Assembly (NCBI GenBank): GCA_026120035.1
Contig: JALRME010000013.1
Coordinates: 806,001-870,000 of the forward strand
Reading direction: 5' to 3'
DNA from: Coleophoma eucalyptorum
Lineage: Eukaryota; Ascomycota; Leotiomycetes; Helotiales; Dermateaceae
DNA: 64,000 nucleotides
The position numbers and the translations under genes were made by a program. Position 1 is the first letter of the stretch; the number at the start of each line of letters is the position of its first letter. This document shows, in pieces, positions 32,922 to 47,269 of the stretch. The notes under the pieces were generated by a model that was given only the letters and a program-made list of their open reading frames with translations, did not search any database and had not been told where the DNA came from.

Positions 32922-35900
32922 ATGGATGATCTTTTCGACGTCTTTGACGATGCGCCGAAAGGTGTAGCGTCAAACCCTGCCACGAAAAAACCGAAAAGGG
33001 ACAAGAAGGATAAGATCAAGAAGAGGAAAGCCAATGGAGATGTCAAAGCTGTTGCTGATGTGCAGGATGAGGATGAAGAGATGGCAGATGAGGTTCCAGC
33101 AACTGAAGATGATGTAGAGGAGGAAGAAGACGACGCACTACAGGAACAGCAAGATATCAAGCGACGGAGGAGAGATATTGAAGCAGAACCTGTGGTTACA
33201 GATACATTTCAGACAGAACAATCTCGACAGCTTGCTGCCTCTGCCGGTCTGCAAGGTAGCAAAGATGACGGCGCTTTAGTACTTCAACATAACATCCAGC
33301 ATCAAGTTTCACTGCCTCCTAATTACAACTATATCCCGATTTCCCAACACAAGTCGCCAGAAACACCAGCGCGGAAATGGCCCTTCGAGCTAGATCCTTT
33401 CCAAAAGGTCTCTATTGCGTCTATCGAGCGGGGAGAGAGTGTCTTGGTTTCCGCGCACACTAGTGCTGGAAAGACCGTTGTTGCGGAATATGCTATTGCG
33501 CAGAGTTTGAGGAATAACCAAAGGGTTATCTACACAAGTCCGATCAAGGCCCTCAGTAACCAGAAATATCGAGAGTTCGCTGCAGAGTTTGGAGATGTTG
33601 GTCTCATGACTGGAGATGTCACGATCAATCCTACAGCGACCTGTCTGGTTATGACAACAGAGATTTTAAGATCTATGTTGTATCGAGGCTCAGAGATTAT
33701 GCGAGAGGTTCAATGGGTCATATTTGATGAGGTTCATTATATGAGAGACAAAACCCGAGGAGTCGTCTGGGAAGAAACAATCATATTATTGCCAGACAAG
33801 GTCAGATACGTCTTTTTGTCAGCTACCATTCCCAATTCTATGCAATTCGCAGAATGGATCACCAAAACACACAACCAGCCTTGCCATATTGTCTATACCG
33901 ATTTCCGACCTACACCTTTACAACACTACTTCTTCCCGGCAGGAGCAGACGGTATTCACTTGATCGTGGATGAAAAGGGCAACTTCAGAGAAGATAATTT
34001 CCAGAAAGCCATGGCGACAATAGAAGAAAAGAAGGGTGCCGATCCAGCAGACATCAATGCAAAGAGGAAAGGCAAGGGGAAGGACAAGAAGACAAACAAG
34101 GGTGGCAATAAAGAAGGATCCGACATCTACAAGATCGTACGGATGATTATGCTGAAGCATTACAACCCAGTCATTGTTTTTAGTTTCAGCAAGAGAGAGT
34201 GTGAGGCATATGCTCTGCAGATGAGTTCAATGGCATTCAACGACGATTCTGAGAAGGCCATGGTCACGAAAGTCTTCGAGAGTGCGATTGAGTCGTTGTC
34301 GGAAGAAGACAAAACTCTGCCCCAGATTCAGCACATTCTGCCACTTCTTCGTCGGGGTATTGGAGTTCATCACTCTGGTCTTTTGCCTATTTTGAAAGAG
34401 ACCATCGAAATTTTGTTCCAAGAGAACTTGATCAAGGTTCTTTTTGCAACCGAGACGTTCTCAATCGGTCTAAACATGCCTGCCAAGACCGTGGTATTCA
34501 CCAGTGTAGAAAAGTTTGATGGTGTTGCCATGAGATATCTGACACCCTCAGAGTTCATTCAAATGTCTGGACGAGCTGGAAGAAGAGGCTTGGATGACCG
34601 AGGTATCGTCATCATGATGATTGATAACAAGATGGAGCCTGCAAGTGCCAAAGAGATTGTGCGAGGAGAGCAAGATAAACTTAACTCTGCTTTCTACCTT
34701 GGCTACAACATGATTCTGAATTTGATGAGAGTGGAGGGAATCTCACCTGAGTTCATGTTGGAGCACTGTTTCTACCAATTCCAGAACACTTCAAGTGTTT
34801 CTGGATTAGAACTAGAGCTTCAAGAATTGCAGAACGAGAGAGATAATTTGGAAATCGAAGATGAGGCGATCATCAAGGAGTATTACGACCTGCGACAACA
34901 ACTTACGTCGTATGCTAAAGACATGCGAGATGTGATCAACCACCCCAACTACTGCTTACAGTTTATGCAACCTGGCCGTGTTGTCCATATCAAACACAAT
35001 GAACATGACTTTGGATGGGGTGCGGTAGTCAAGTTCACACAGCGTCGTGCTCCCAAGGGCCAAGAGGCAGACTTTCCTCCTCAAAAATCCTACATCTTGG
35101 ATGTGTTGTTACCCATCTCGGATGATTCTTCTGTCGGTACTAAGACCGATACAGACCTGCCATCTGGTATCAGACCCCCAGGACCAGGGGAGAAGGGCAA
35201 GATGGAAGTTGTACCACTTCTTTTGTCGTGTGTCGAGGCTATTGGTCATGTCAGAATATTCTTGCCTAAAGAACTGAACTCAATAGAAAATCGCACCACT
35301 GTGCGAAAGTCTCTAGACGAGGTCAAGCGGCGTTTTCCTGACGGGATCGCGACCCTTGACCCTATTGAGAACATGGGTATAACCGATGACTCTTTCAAGA
35401 AACTTCTTCGCAAGATTGAACTTCTGGAATCTCGCCTTCTCACAAATCCTTTACACAACTCCCCTCGCCTTTCAGAACTTTACAACCAGTATGCGTCCAA
35501 GATCGAGATTGGCAAGAAGATCAAGGAGAAGAAGAAGGCAATCTCAGCCGCTTTAAGTATCATGCAACTCGACGAGCTCAAGTCCCGCAAGCGAGTTCTC
35601 CGCCGTTTGGACTTCATCAATGATGGAGAAGTCGTTCAGCTCAAGGCTCGTGTTGCTTGCGAAATCTCATCGACAGGAGATGGCCACGAACTTCTTCTTT
35701 CAGAGCTTCTTTTCAACCGTTTCTTCAATGAGCTAAGCCCCGAACTCTGCGCCGCCGTCCTATCCTGCTTCATCTTCGAAGAAAAGAGCCAGTGCCCGCC
35801 GCTCAAAGAAGAACTCGCTAAACCATTCCGCGAGATCCAAGCCCAGGCTCGTATCATTGCCAAGGTCAGCCAAGAATCCAAGATTAAGATTAACGAGGAA

Positions 35901-36161
35901 GAATACGTGCAAGGATTCAAGTACGAGCTCATGGAAGTCGTTCTTTCCTGGGCTACGGGCAAGTCTTTCGCCGAGATCTGTAAGATGACCGACGTATATG
36001 AAGGCTCGCTCATTCGTCTTTTCCGCCGTCTTGAAGAACTGCTTCGCCAGATGGCTCAGGCAGCAAAGGTTATGGGTTCTGAGGAACTTGCAGCCCGCTT
36101 CGAGGAATCCCTTACCAAGATCCGAAGAGATATCGTCTCGGCCCAGAGTTTGTACTTGTAG
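32922..36161 (+). CDS. MTR4: Mtr4-type exosome RNA helicase (Ski2-like; FRH of Neurospora)
   Basis: Intronless gene of 1079 aa. An acidic/basic N-terminal tail (about 1-130) carries DDLFDVFDD at the start, a motif like the exosome-interacting tip of Mtr4. Helicase motifs: SAHTSAGKT (177-185, Walker A), [11 protein letters not shown] (Ia), DEVH (269-272) in [14 protein letters not shown] (300-302), and [10 protein letters not shown] (547-556, motif VI). The arch/KOW insertion includes [20 protein letters not shown], distinguishing Mtr4 from other Ski2 helicases. The C-terminal DSHCT domain ends [20 protein letters not shown] with leucine and tyrosine last. The family unwinds RNA for the nuclear exosome, alone or in TRAMP. 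The Neurospora orthologue also binds the clock protein FRQ; whether this applies here is unknown. Start context AGAATGGATG. Confidence 0.97.
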   Translation: MDDLFDVFDDAPKGVASNPATKKPKRDKKDKIKKRKANGDVKAVADVQDEDEEMADEVPATEDDVEEEEDDALQEQQDIKRRRRDIEAEPVVTDTFQTEQSRQLAASAGLQGSKDDGALVLQHNIQHQVSLPPNYNYIPISQHKSPETPARKWPFELDPFQKVSIASIERGESVLVSAHTSAGKTVVAEYAIAQSLRNNQRVIYTSPIKALSNQKYREFAAEFGDVGLMTGDVTINPTATCLVMTTEILRSMLYRGSEIMREVQWVIFDEVHYMRDKTRGVVWEETIILLPDKVRYVFLSATIPNSMQFAEWITKTHNQPCHIVYTDFRPTPLQHYFFPAGADGIHLIVDEKGNFREDNFQKAMATIEEKKGADPADINAKRKGKGKDKKTNKGGNKEGSDIYKIVRMIMLKHYNPVIVFSFSKRECEAYALQMSSMAFNDDSEKAMVTKVFESAIESLSEEDKTLPQIQHILPLLRRGIGVHHSGLLPILKETIEILFQENLIKVLFATETFSIGLNMPAKTVVFTSVEKFDGVAMRYLTPSEFIQMSGRAGRRGLDDRGIVIMMIDNKMEPASAKEIVRGEQDKLNSAFYLGYNMILNLMRVEGISPEFMLEHCFYQFQNTSSVSGLELELQELQNERDNLEIEDEAIIKEYYDLRQQLTSYAKDMRDVINHPNYCLQFMQPGRVVHIKHNEHDFGWGAVVKFTQRRAPKGQEADFPPQKSYILDVLLPISDDSSVGTKTDTDLPSGIRPPGPGEKGKMEVVPLLLSCVEAIGHVRIFLPKELNSIENRTTVRKSLDEVKRRFPDGIATLDPIENMGITDDSFKKLLRKIELLESRLLTNPLHNSPRLSELYNQYASKIEIGKKIKEKKKAISAALSIMQLDELKSRKRVLRRLDFINDGEVVQLKARVACEISSTGDGHELLLSELLFNRFFNELSPELCAAVLSCFIFEEKSQCPPLKEELAKPFREIQAQARIIAKVSQESKIKINEEEYVQGFKYELMEVVLSWATGKSFAEICKMTDVYEGSLIRLFRRLEELLRQMAQAAKVMGSEELAARFEESLTKIRRDIVSAQSLYL

Positions 36162-37032
36162 ATTTATATAGCTCTTTCTCTCTCTTCTGCTTCCTTTATA
36201 TTTACGACCTCAGTCTACTCATGACTCGTAACGACTTGACGATCTTTGTTCCAGCGGGGAATTCGAAAAGTCAATAAAAAGCATACATACATGGATCTGG
36301 GCATTTTGTTGAGCTCTAGTTGCTCGGCCACAGCACCAAAAGTGCATAATCTCTGTTTCTTTCCTTGCAGCGGATGGGTCTGGAGTCATGGAATCTGCAT
36401 ATAAACATGGATGGATGGAGTAGTTCTATAATAGGATATGGTACCAATACTTCTACCTCCTTTAATTTTTGAGGCCCGTGACATTCTCTATTACCGTTGC
36501 ATATTCCTAACTATCCCGAGTATTAATTTGACTTCTTTGTGCTACACCTACAGGTCAAAGCCCTGGTCAAATACAACACCTCGAAAGCACCAACATGAGA
36601 CCTAAGACTAAGACCGACATTGGGCTCCTCTCTATACTCCCACCCCTTCATCATAACAACAGTCCTTTCTCAATACCCATCATCTGATCTTTGGCCTACG
36701 CCCCCAAGCAAGGCCCCACTCGAAGGAACGCTTTCGCAACTGTATGTAGGTAGGTATACTCCGGCACAAACAGTAGATTTTTCGTCTTTCGGTGCAATGA
36801 TCACAGTTTTTCTAGATGATAGGCAATGTGAGAAGGTATTTGTGTGCCTCCCTCATTGAGGAATTTCTTCTTTTTGTCTAGACCTATCCCAAAGCATATG
36901 CATGCAAACCACACTAACTTTTCTCTCCCCTCTAGTGAACAAATATATATCAAGAAGGTCCCCATGCATAGGATCTAGCATGCCAGAGCGAAGTACATGA
37001 CAAGCCTCTCTGTTTCTATTTACAAACAATAT
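36162..37032. other. intergenic between convergent MTR4 and ARG4
   Basis: This 870 bp stretch holds the two 3' flanks. It contains one short plus-strand frame (36620-36859) with no features. No repeat was seen. Confidence 0.4.
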
Positions 37033-38794
<1,762 letters not shown>

Positions 38795-39447
38795 GACGAA
38801 GGATCGATTGGGTCAATTGGAAATGGGAACAGAATTTGGTGTTATGGAGACGTGGAATGGAAGGTGAAAAAGTCTTTTGTAGGCGTGGGATTGAGTTACC
38901 CGATGACAATGCAATGCAGAATGCAGATGGACGATAGCGGGAATGTATGTGATAAGAAATTTGTAGTGATGCACCTAGAAAAAGCAGCATCCCTGCTAAA
39001 ATTCAGGTCCTTCAGCCTTGTGACTGCAAAGCTCTTTCGCGTACAGTTCCCCCTGATCTTGCTCCTGTAGGAAGAGACCAGTGTAGCAATCGACCCGGAG
39101 AATCCACCATCCTGAGCAAGCCGATGTCGAAACTCACAAGAAATTCAATCGCATCCCCTTGGCTTTGGAGCTTTCTACTGCACTCTGTCGCATGAGTGCA
39201 GCTGTCCACAGCTTTTTGTGGAACAGGCTGTCAAGGCTGTGACTAAACCCTTGTGGCTGCCGCTCGAGTAGTTCTTTGGTGGCGGTGCCTGTGGCTGATA
39301 CCGGTACGCTATGGACGTCCAGCTTCGTGAGCTCCGCGCTTCCCATTCCTCGTGATACTCAGCAGCCTCGTTGCCAAATCCCTTAGAGGCGAGGCACAAG
39401 ATTCCAACTACAGAGATAGAGAGAGGTGAATACCAACAATCTACATT
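38795..39447. other. divergent promoter ARG4 / VFA1
   Basis: This 653 bp spacer separates divergent genes. It contains chance frames only. A Gcn4/CPC1-type TGACTC site was looked for by eye without a confident hit. Confidence 0.4.
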
Positions 39448-40094
39448 ATGGCCGCGCCCTTTCCCAATATCTACACACACCGCAAGGTGGCCGATACGGC
39501 TTCCAAGGCGTGTGATATCTGCTATAAACCCAGTACGAGTGTGCTTGTGACCCCAGAAAACAAGGCATGTCAATCGAGCCTTCCGCATGGCCCGAGAGTC
39601 TATAATCTAATATTCTTGCAGGACTTCTTCTATGTCTGTGTAATCCATCTCAAAGATCGAGGCTTCTGTAGTCCTATCATCGATGAGGCCGCTATTGCAG
39701 CCAAGAAGAAGCGAGAGATGGACGCGGAAATCCAACGAGTGAAGGAGGAATTTGAAGAGAAGCAAAGAAAAAAGAAGGAGAAAGAGAAAGAGAAGGAAAA
39801 AGAGAAGGAGAACAGCAAAGACAAGGACAAGCAGGATGGTAAAGACACTGAAAAGCAGACGGATGAGAAGGTAAATTTCGAGTATCACCGAGTTCCTGAT
39901 TTGGTCTAACACCGCAACAGAAGAAGTCAGATACACCTGCAACACCTGATGAGGAGCCTAGAGTCTTTGCTCTTCAGAAAGCTTTCTATCAGCAACGCCT
40001 CGATAAAAGACGGCAAATCGAGGTCGCTAAACGCAACCGGGAACGTCTCCAATCTCCAAATCTCTTTCCTCAGGTTCCTAAGGATCTCCCTTAA
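39448..40094 (+). CDS. VFA1: Vps4-associated protein 1 (Vfa1) homologue
   Basis: Exons 39448-39564, 39622-39870 and 39921-40094 encode 179 aa. The N-terminal zinc-finger-like unit is ACDICYKPSTSVLVTPENK joined to DFFYVCVIHLKDRGFCSP; C-x2-C and C-x2-H are intact only after splicing. A long charged coiled coil follows (EIQRVKEEFEEKQRKKKEKE). The C-terminus, RVFALQKAFYQQRLDKRR followed by ERLQSPNLFPQVPKDLP, is the conserved Vps4-MIT-binding end. Vfa1 binds the ESCRT-III disassembly ATPase Vps4 at endosomes (family knowledge). Intron 1 has a GC donor (AAG|GCATGT) and is 57 bp without a stop, so unspliced mRNA would still be read in frame with 19 extra residues disrupting the finger. Intron 2 is ordinary GT-AG. 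Confidence 0.92.
39565..39621 (+). other. GC-AG intron 1 of VFA1
   Basis: The 57 bp intron begins GCATGT and ends TTGCAG, with a CTAAT branch-like site near 39606. Splicing joins ENK to DFFYVC, as in the family. The nearest GT (GTCAAT) would create a stop at the junction. Confidence 0.85.
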
Positions 40095-41265
40095 CCTCTC
40101 CCTACCTTCTCTACGTCACTTGACGGGTATCCTAACCTCAGCAATATTTTGGACCTTGGCCTGTCAAAAGTCACTCGGGTTTCAGATTATGCGAAATCGA
40201 GTAAGACACAGTAAGCAGCCTCGGTATGTTGTCCGTTAGTGCTCCAGTACGCGCAGCATTCTCGATCGGGATGATCATCCGAAGCCGATGCACCGTTAGG
40301 AAACACATATCAAGACTCGAAGCATGCTCAAGCCAGGTGTGCGCAAGGAATACAGATACGCTACTGCCTCATGATTGATCGATAAACGACGATGCTTCGT
40401 TATCAGAAGCCTTGCGGAGTGGCCCAGTGTCTAGGACAAGGGAGAGAATAAAAGTTCTCCGGCAGGGTTACCAACTGCAGAAGCGGACAAAGGGCTTGAT
40501 GGGCTTATGCTGACCTTATTCATAGATGGAATGTTCTGATGTTCTGCAGAATAAACTAGTACTAGGTTGGCCTTATGCAGTCAGCATTTGATGGCTTGTA
40601 AGCTTAGATCGCTATGCTGATACTATCCAAAGAAAGTCATTTGACCAAGATACGAGAATTTGTTGATAAAGCTATCTGCAGTTGCGCTGCTGTCATTCAT
40701 GTCGTTCATCAATAGCGACACGCCCTTGTGTACATGAGTTGTTATTTCCTAGGGCACGCTATTTGAACTAAATAATCCATGAACTGCCCAAATAGTTAAG
40801 GTCAAATTCCGAGCACGGGGGACGCATTTTTAGGGACCAAAATCATCTCATACTTCCCAGTTTTGAGGGGCTTGCAGTGGAGAAGGCGCTTTAGCAATGA
40901 CACGTCAGTAGTGCATTTATTACCAAGAACCTAGCAATATATTATGCAGCAGAACCTTTTCCCCTTCTTTCTTTTTTCTTAATGTCTCAATCGGGGCGGT
41001 TTTAGGCAGTGGCATCGAAGACAAGCACATCTTTATGGCGACTGCTTCTGACAAAGACCAACGTAGCAAGAGAACCTTAGCAAGCCCAGGTACGATAAAG
41101 CCTAAGGTGGATATCTTTCTTCAATTGAGCTATCCCGAAAAACAGGGTTTTACTATGTGGCTTGACGATTCATTCTGTGACTCATGTTGTCTCGTAACAA
41201 ACTTACAAGCTGTGATGGGCAAAGAAGATTGCTGCAGGACATAGACGTTATTTCAACAATCCATC
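40095..41265. other. intergenic between convergent VFA1 and coiled-coil gene
   Basis: About 1.17 kb with only short random frames and moderate AT content. No gene, repeat or RNA element was recognised. Confidence 0.4.
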
Positions 41266-42492
41266 TTATACTCCAGCCATGGCACTTTGGATCAGGCGCA
41301 ACTTCTCCAATAACTTCTCTTTCTCAAAGCGCTCCCCCTCCCATCTCATCTTTAAATTCTCATAGGCCTCGTCTCGGCTGACAACCTGGATCTTGGCACG
41401 CTCCTCTTCCAAGTTCCTCCTCACATGCTGCAAGTTCAAGTCCAGGGCTCCAGCGTACGCTTCCAAAGCAGCCATTCTCTCGCCCTTCTCCATATTCTGC
41501 CTCTTCAAGTCTTGCTTGACTTGTGACAATTCTTGGATGGTAGCTTCATCGCTGCGTCGGTCGCTTAGAAGCTTCTTGATCTCGGCGTCCTTGGGACCAA
41601 CTGCTACCCAGACAGCGTTTTGAATCCTGTCATTTTCCATCTGCTGGGTTGTGCGGTGAGATCGCAGGGAAGCTTTCAAGCCTTCATTTTCCTTCTTGAG
41701 ATTGCTCGTCTCTCTTTCGAATGCCCTAATATTTTCCACTTCTCTTACTTTGACCCCAAGGTTCTTGAGCTCCAGAGTAGTGGCATCATTGTCAAGTTGG
41801 AGAATTTTGTGCTTTTCAAGCAGCTCGGAACGCTCCTTCTCCAATGCTGCAACCTTGTCGTGCCCGCGCTGGAGCTTCTTGCTCCACTTTGACTTGACGC
41901 TATCCACTTCCTTGCGAGATTCTTCGGCTTTCGCTCTGGCTGCGTTGAGTTCCGACTCAAGCTTTTGGTTGATCTTGGTCAGGTTTTCTTCGCGGACACT
42001 TCGCTCGTCCCGCATGCGAATCAAGTCCTTTTCCTTCTCCTCTAACTTGCGATCTTTCGATGCGTTCTTTTCTTCTAGTGTCTTCCGGCGCTTTTCTTCT
42101 GACTCCTTTGCTCTGATTAAGACCTTCAGTGCCTTGGCTAAGAGAGAGCTGTTCCGCAATACGTCACGCTTGGACTGGCTGGTTGTGGGGAGACCTTCGA
42201 CCACTTCGGGGCAAAGTACAAGCACCTCGTCAACGCTTGTTGCCAGACCGTCGATAAAGTTCTCTTGTATGATCAACTTCTCTGCTAAGTCCTTGTTTAT
42301 GCAAAGGTACGCATCGACCCCCTCATTTATAACATCAAAGGCACGGTGGATGCACATGTCGCGGTAGTCTGGCTTCCACAGCTCTCTGGGTAGCTTAGGG
42401 ATGACCTTCTCCAAGGCATCGCGAAAGTCTTGGTTGATCTCTTCACAGAGTTGCATTCCTAGGTGGCCGTTTTCTTCCAGAAGTGACGGCAT
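41266..42492 (-). CDS. coiled-coil protein of unknown function
   Basis: Single-exon gene of 408 aa starting MPSLLEENGHLGMQLCEEI. The first about 105 residues are probably globular and helical, with DALEKVIPKLPRELWKPDY and IHRAFDVINEGVDAYLCINK. From about residue 110 onward the protein is a long, almost continuous coiled coil (for example KRRKTLEEKNASKDRKLEEK and ELNAARAKAEESRKEVDSVK), broken only briefly. It resembles structural or tethering coiled-coil proteins in form only; I recognise no family and no catalytic motif. The codon pattern and the long uninterrupted heptad frame argue it is real. No upstream exon could be supported. Confidence 0.75.
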   Translation of the reverse strand: MPSLLEENGHLGMQLCEEINQDFRDALEKVIPKLPRELWKPDYRDMCIHRAFDVINEGVDAYLCINKDLAEKLIIQENFIDGLATSVDEVLVLCPEVVEGLPTTSQSKRDVLRNSSLLAKALKVLIRAKESEEKRRKTLEEKNASKDRKLEEKEKDLIRMRDERSVREENLTKINQKLESELNAARAKAEESRKEVDSVKSKWSKKLQRGHDKVAALEKERSELLEKHKILQLDNDATTLELKNLGVKVREVENIRAFERETSNLKKENEGLKASLRSHRTTQQMENDRIQNAVWVAVGPKDAEIKKLLSDRRSDEATIQELSQVKQDLKRQNMEKGERMAALEAYAGALDLNLQHVRRNLEEERAKIQVVSRDEAYENLKMRWEGERFEKEKLLEKLRLIQSAMAGV

Positions 42493-44778
42493 GGCTTCGA
42501 GTAGCTCTTCGCGCCTTTGCTTCGGAGGCCTTGAATGTCCTGACTGGTCTGTGGCTAGATGTTCCGGTTTTCTTCTCTGCGCCGAATTATGGATTAGCTT
42601 TGTATCTCAAAGTTCAGTGTCAATTTGATGGGCCGTTTCATACCTTCTTTCAAATCATTCGATCTCAGTTACACTTGATTCGCATAAGCTGTTTGTACTT
42701 GTGGGCATGTGACACTCTTTATGGTAGTTGCATTAATCCCAGATAAGCTGCGATCTTCGAAAGAGAAAATAGGAAGTGTGTGTTGCGTCTGTCCTCTTTA
42801 GCAAGGCTGATGAGGGTGAGGGACGCGTTGATGTTGAGGTTTGATGCTGCTGGTTATCACCAGCCCAAAATGCGGCAAGCCTACTTCAGCTTCTTGGCCC
42901 ATTACCTTTGCTTGAGAGGGGGTTCTTTCAAAAACTGCCAAGTTGCGCGCAGTCCATAACTTTGAGAACACTTCCAATGTCAGTACACTTTGTGGAAAGT
43001 TTAGGATCACTATGGTCTTTCAATCCGCTCAGATTGTTCATCGAGACAATGAAAACGGCCCCCGCCTGCCAACCGTATTCACACTACCAGGCGTGAATCT
43101 TCTAGTCGTTACCATTCTTGCAAAAGCCCATGATTCGTTCGTTTACTCATTCATTTATTCAACTCATAACAAAATCTGCAGTATGACTTCCACGCGCAAG
43201 ACTAATCGATTCTTTTGCCATTGTGGGGAGCTTTTAGTGGCAGAATCAAACCGGGCATACATAGCAAAAAAAGGAAAACGGAGAAGCAAACTGTGAGAGA
43301 GGGTGAGTGAGCAAACAAAAGACCCGAACAAGCGACGGCAGTAAAGCCTGAACCTTTTCTTTTCTACTTGCTGCCGTCGGCTGTTGTGGTTGCAGGAGTG
43401 AGTGAGCAAGTCAAAGAGATTACGCGATAGACGAGCTCCAAGACATCACAACTACACTACTTAGACTCACACAATTTCGATCCGCAGCACAACCTTTGCA
43501 GAGAGGGAGTTGGAGATGATCATTCTACGGATGTTCTAGGAGTTTAGGAAAACCTTATTGATGTGTTCACTGGTAATGAATATACATATGGTGGAGTGTG
43601 GCGGTTTGGTTGTAGCAGGAGGCTTTTTGTGGCCAAGACCCAGCTATCATTATGACCTTATCCATCACCTTTCCAAAGGCGAGAGAGGAAGGCACATTTA
43701 CCTAAAGCACCTAACTCATCAAAGAGATCGCGGCACAAATGGACAATCATCTCATGTGACATGTTTGAAGGAACGTCACATCCGCTCAAAGACCTGTCTA
43801 AGAGGAGGTATTTTGCATGTATTCTATTGGTTGATTCGTGTATCATCATTATTAGACCTCTCTTTTCTTGGTTATATACATTCCCACCCCATCCTATCCT
43901 ACCCGGTGTCACCCCTCCTAGCTCAACAAGTCTCCTTCCCCTGTTGGGGCGGCGTCAATGCTGAATAATGTATTCATCGAACATAGCGCAGGCCACAGAT
44001 CACACCCAGTGACCCCTTAGTAAAGCAGCCTGAGAGAGCAAGTAGAATAAAACGTCAGGCAGCAGGACTGGGACTCAGCAACGCATTCTTGTTCCTACAA
44101 GCTTCAATTCGAACCCTTTTCCCCACTCGCGTATGCTTCACCGCTATACGGTTGCCTGTGCTGTTGCCTATACCACGACTGTCCTGTCTCCCCACCTACA
44201 AGCTAGCCTATCGAGCCTGCGAGAATTTTACCCAAATGCAAAAGTACATGCCATCTGAAACGAGCAACAAACAAGCCTCTGCAAAGTGTGTATATGAAAT
44301 TTTGGAACACAAACGACGCAACACCGAATGCCGTCTCAATCCGGAAGTGGGCGAGATGATGCACAAATGTATGATCATGATGAGAAGAAAGCAGAGAACG
44401 CCACGATGCAGCCATATTTTTGCTACTGCTATGCTCCAGAATTATGACAGAAAGAAGATTCCCTAAACCCGTATGATGAAAGATGTCATGAATTCATGTA
44501 TGTTTCCCAACCGCCATGCACCCTTACCTTTCCTGGTGGGAGCTGCGGTTGGTTCGTTGTGCGGCGATGCAAGTAAGCAAGCATGTGTTGCATGCTTGAA
44601 GTACGTGAGATAGTACGCCGGCTTATATAATCTGCTGAATAAGGTACGCTTGGTCTTTCCGGCTCGTTGGTGCCTTCCTGCCCCGTCCCGTGAGGCATGC
44701 CTAAAGTGGAAAGCAACACGCCCTATGGCAGATCGTCAAACAATTGAGTGACGTGACCGTCATCGTGTTATGTCAATA
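42493..44778. other. 2.3 kb intergenic, no recognised gene
   Basis: This block lies between the coiled-coil gene start and the zinc-finger gene stop. Frames of up to 136 codons exist (43558-43968, plus) but show no domain or splice support. Nothing structured was seen. Confidence 0.4.
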
Positions 44779-47269
44779 TCACAGAATCTCCTCTTCTTCG
44801 ATTCGTCCCACCCGTGGTCCCATCCCACCAGGGCTCACAGGGCCTGGGCCACCAAGGGTCTTGTTAAGGCGACTCATGCCAATGCCAGAGCGTTCAGGCC
44901 GACTGATGGGCTCCGGCAGTGGTTCATCCTTCATACACGAGTTCTCCAGCATATTCGTCCACTTGCCACTCGTACCTGCGTGGCTATGCTTCAGATGCTG
45001 CCTAAAATGATCCGCCCGGAAGAACTTTTTTGCCTGGTTACACTCGCCAAACTTGTGCTCTTCTTGAAGATGGCCAATCCGGATTTCCCAATCTTGATTA
45101 GTTGCAACCAAGATTTGGGGTGTGGATGGAGAAGATAATCCACATCTAGGAAACTCTTCTCCACAATAGCCGCAGGTGTCAGCTTCATTGGGTCGAAGTG
45201 GGGAGGGATGAAATGCAGCCTCGTAACCAGAAAGGGCCGCACAGGACCAAGAGTTTTTTCTTAGATGCAACGAATTTTGGTGACGCTCGGCCTCGTTCTT
45301 GTTCTTGAAGCGGTTGTGGCAGTAGGCACATTCGTATTGTTTTTCTTGTTCATGAGCACTAAAACATGTCAGCAAGGGTGGTGGTTCGCTTGAAGGTCTG
45401 CTTCAGAGACCGTCTATGGCTTACATCAAATCTTCTTGTGTATCGAATTTCTTGGGCTTCTTGGGACAGCATTCGCAAATGAAAACCCCGTGCATTTTGG
45501 GGGCACTGTTGTGCTTCACATGACCAATGCCTTCAGATAGCTTTCGCGACGTCATGAGTGGCCGAGTATCTGCAGAAAGAGCTCGGGTATGGTTCGTTCT
45601 GGAAATCGAACCTCGAGGGCTCGGATTTAATGACATGGATGTGACATATGGTGAATCTGGGCCCATCTCTGAAGCTCCTGGAGAAATGCCGCCAGGTGAT
45701 ACGCGGCCATATGAGCCCATGCTGGTGATGCTACTTGCTGGAAGAGACATAGTGGAAACATACGAGTTGCTTCTTGGCCCAGAGGCTGTAGAAGATATTG
45801 ATCCGGACGTGGAATGGTATCTTGGACTTGGTGAAGATCTCGACCCTGATTCGCGCCTCCTGAAAAGATCGCTTGCACTTCCTACAGTGTGCAAAGATGA
45901 TCCGTCTTCTCGAGGTGGGTCTTCTGAAGCCCGTCTCTTCTGTCCTGCAGCAGAACCCGGGGAGTACGCATCGCGAGACGAGTAGTCGTCAATTTGGAGC
46001 CGCGTTAAACCAGTCTCTTCCGTTTGGAAATCCCCATCGGTTTCGGGTGAGCGTTCATAGCCATCTCTGGATCTGCTGGTCACACTCGATGCATCATCGC
46101 ACATGCTCATCATGGATGCTGATCGTCTAGCATATTGATGCGGCGATCTATCTAACTCCATAGCCGTGTCATTGGGCGACCTGTAATCAAAAGGCCCGCT
46201 GTTCCCAAATCTTGGATATGTATTTCCAGGTGAGACAGCTGATAATGGTGTTTCGGCATTCCCCCATCTCGCCATTGGGTCCTCGGGACCGGGTCTTCTT
46301 GTATTGATCGGGAGGGAAAGTGGCTTCAGGGTAGGGTGCCGATGCTCAAGGGCAATTCGTGAGGTGGGAGAGGCATCACTTGCAGAAGAGCTGAAGGTGA
46401 ATTTGGAAAAGCTACGAGACGGCGTAGCAACATCTTCGGAACCCCGTCGAGAGTCAAGTTTTTGTAGAAGTGATTTGTCGTAGGCTTGGGCGTTGCTTTG
46501 GAACCTGTCATGTACAGAGCTTTGGAAACCGCGAGCATCATGCATCTTCGACCTGTGAAATTCGAACCTATTAACACGAGCCTTGAGTATTGAGGATTGG
46601 TTTTGTACTGAGAGGAACCAAGGAGCCATAGGAGAACGCTTGGTAGGACCTGGGCTGTGCCACGCTTGTAGCGACAGGGTCCACTGATCTAATTCAGAAA
46701 CGTTCTCCATATAGCTTGTTTCCCGTAGATTTCACAGATTTTCTCAATGCCTTCTATAAGAGACGTTGAACTAACCCAATGCTGGAGCCGGAGAGACTTG
46801 CATACCCTTCATCAATTCTTGGGTAATTGTCCCTAGTATCTATCACCCCTGATATTGATTTGACGGTTGAAACTGAACTTCCACGTCGCGCGTCTGATCG
46901 TTCATCTGCCATACTATTGCCTCTCCCCGTAAAACTTCCATATAAACTTGAGCCTGGCGGAACTGAAGAAGCGGCTCTTCCCCAATCGTCTCCATCAACA
47001 GAATTCCCCCATTGCCAAGCGATATCAGGCCCACTGCGTCTTGAATCTGCAAGGTCGGCAATGTGCTTAGGAGGTGGAAGTGGAGGAGGCACCGGTTCTC
47101 TCGCGTTGGGAATCGACATAGGCACAGATGATAGGCCTGGTGAGGAGGCAGAGTTGTTGGAGCTAGATCGGCTTGAGGCTCGATGATATCGCTCGTTCGG
47201 GTGCGACTCGTGAACATAGATCTCGGGTAGGCTCAACGAAGGCCTCTGGCCCCGATGTGGAATATCCAT
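44779..47269 (-). CDS. C2H2-type zinc-finger protein, probable transcription regulator
   Basis: Exons 47269-46776, 46714-45425 and 45358-44779 encode 787 aa. The first about 590 residues are disordered: Ser/Pro/Arg-rich with VPPPLPPPKH and YDDASSVTS-like stretches and many R-x-x-S sites. The C-terminus holds zinc fingers. One begins FICECCPKKPKKFDTQEDL and spans the exon 2/3 junction (DLI/AHEQ); the next is a classical C-x2-C-x12-H-x4-H (CAYCHNRFKNKNEAERHQNS then LH); further degenerate ones are CGYCGEEF with HLQEEH, and the HFRQHLKHSH segment. The end is Pro/Gly-rich and acidic (EEEEIL). This finger layout recurs in filamentous-fungal putative regulators; no named orthologue is assigned. Introns are 61 and 66 bp, the first with a GTTAGT donor. 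A 10.6 kb gene-poor region lies upstream. Confidence 0.87.

Noticed and set aside
41696..42367. 223-codon plus-strand frame
   Set aside because: Antisense shadow of the coiled-coil gene; Ser/Phe-rich composition is the complement of Lys/Glu codons.
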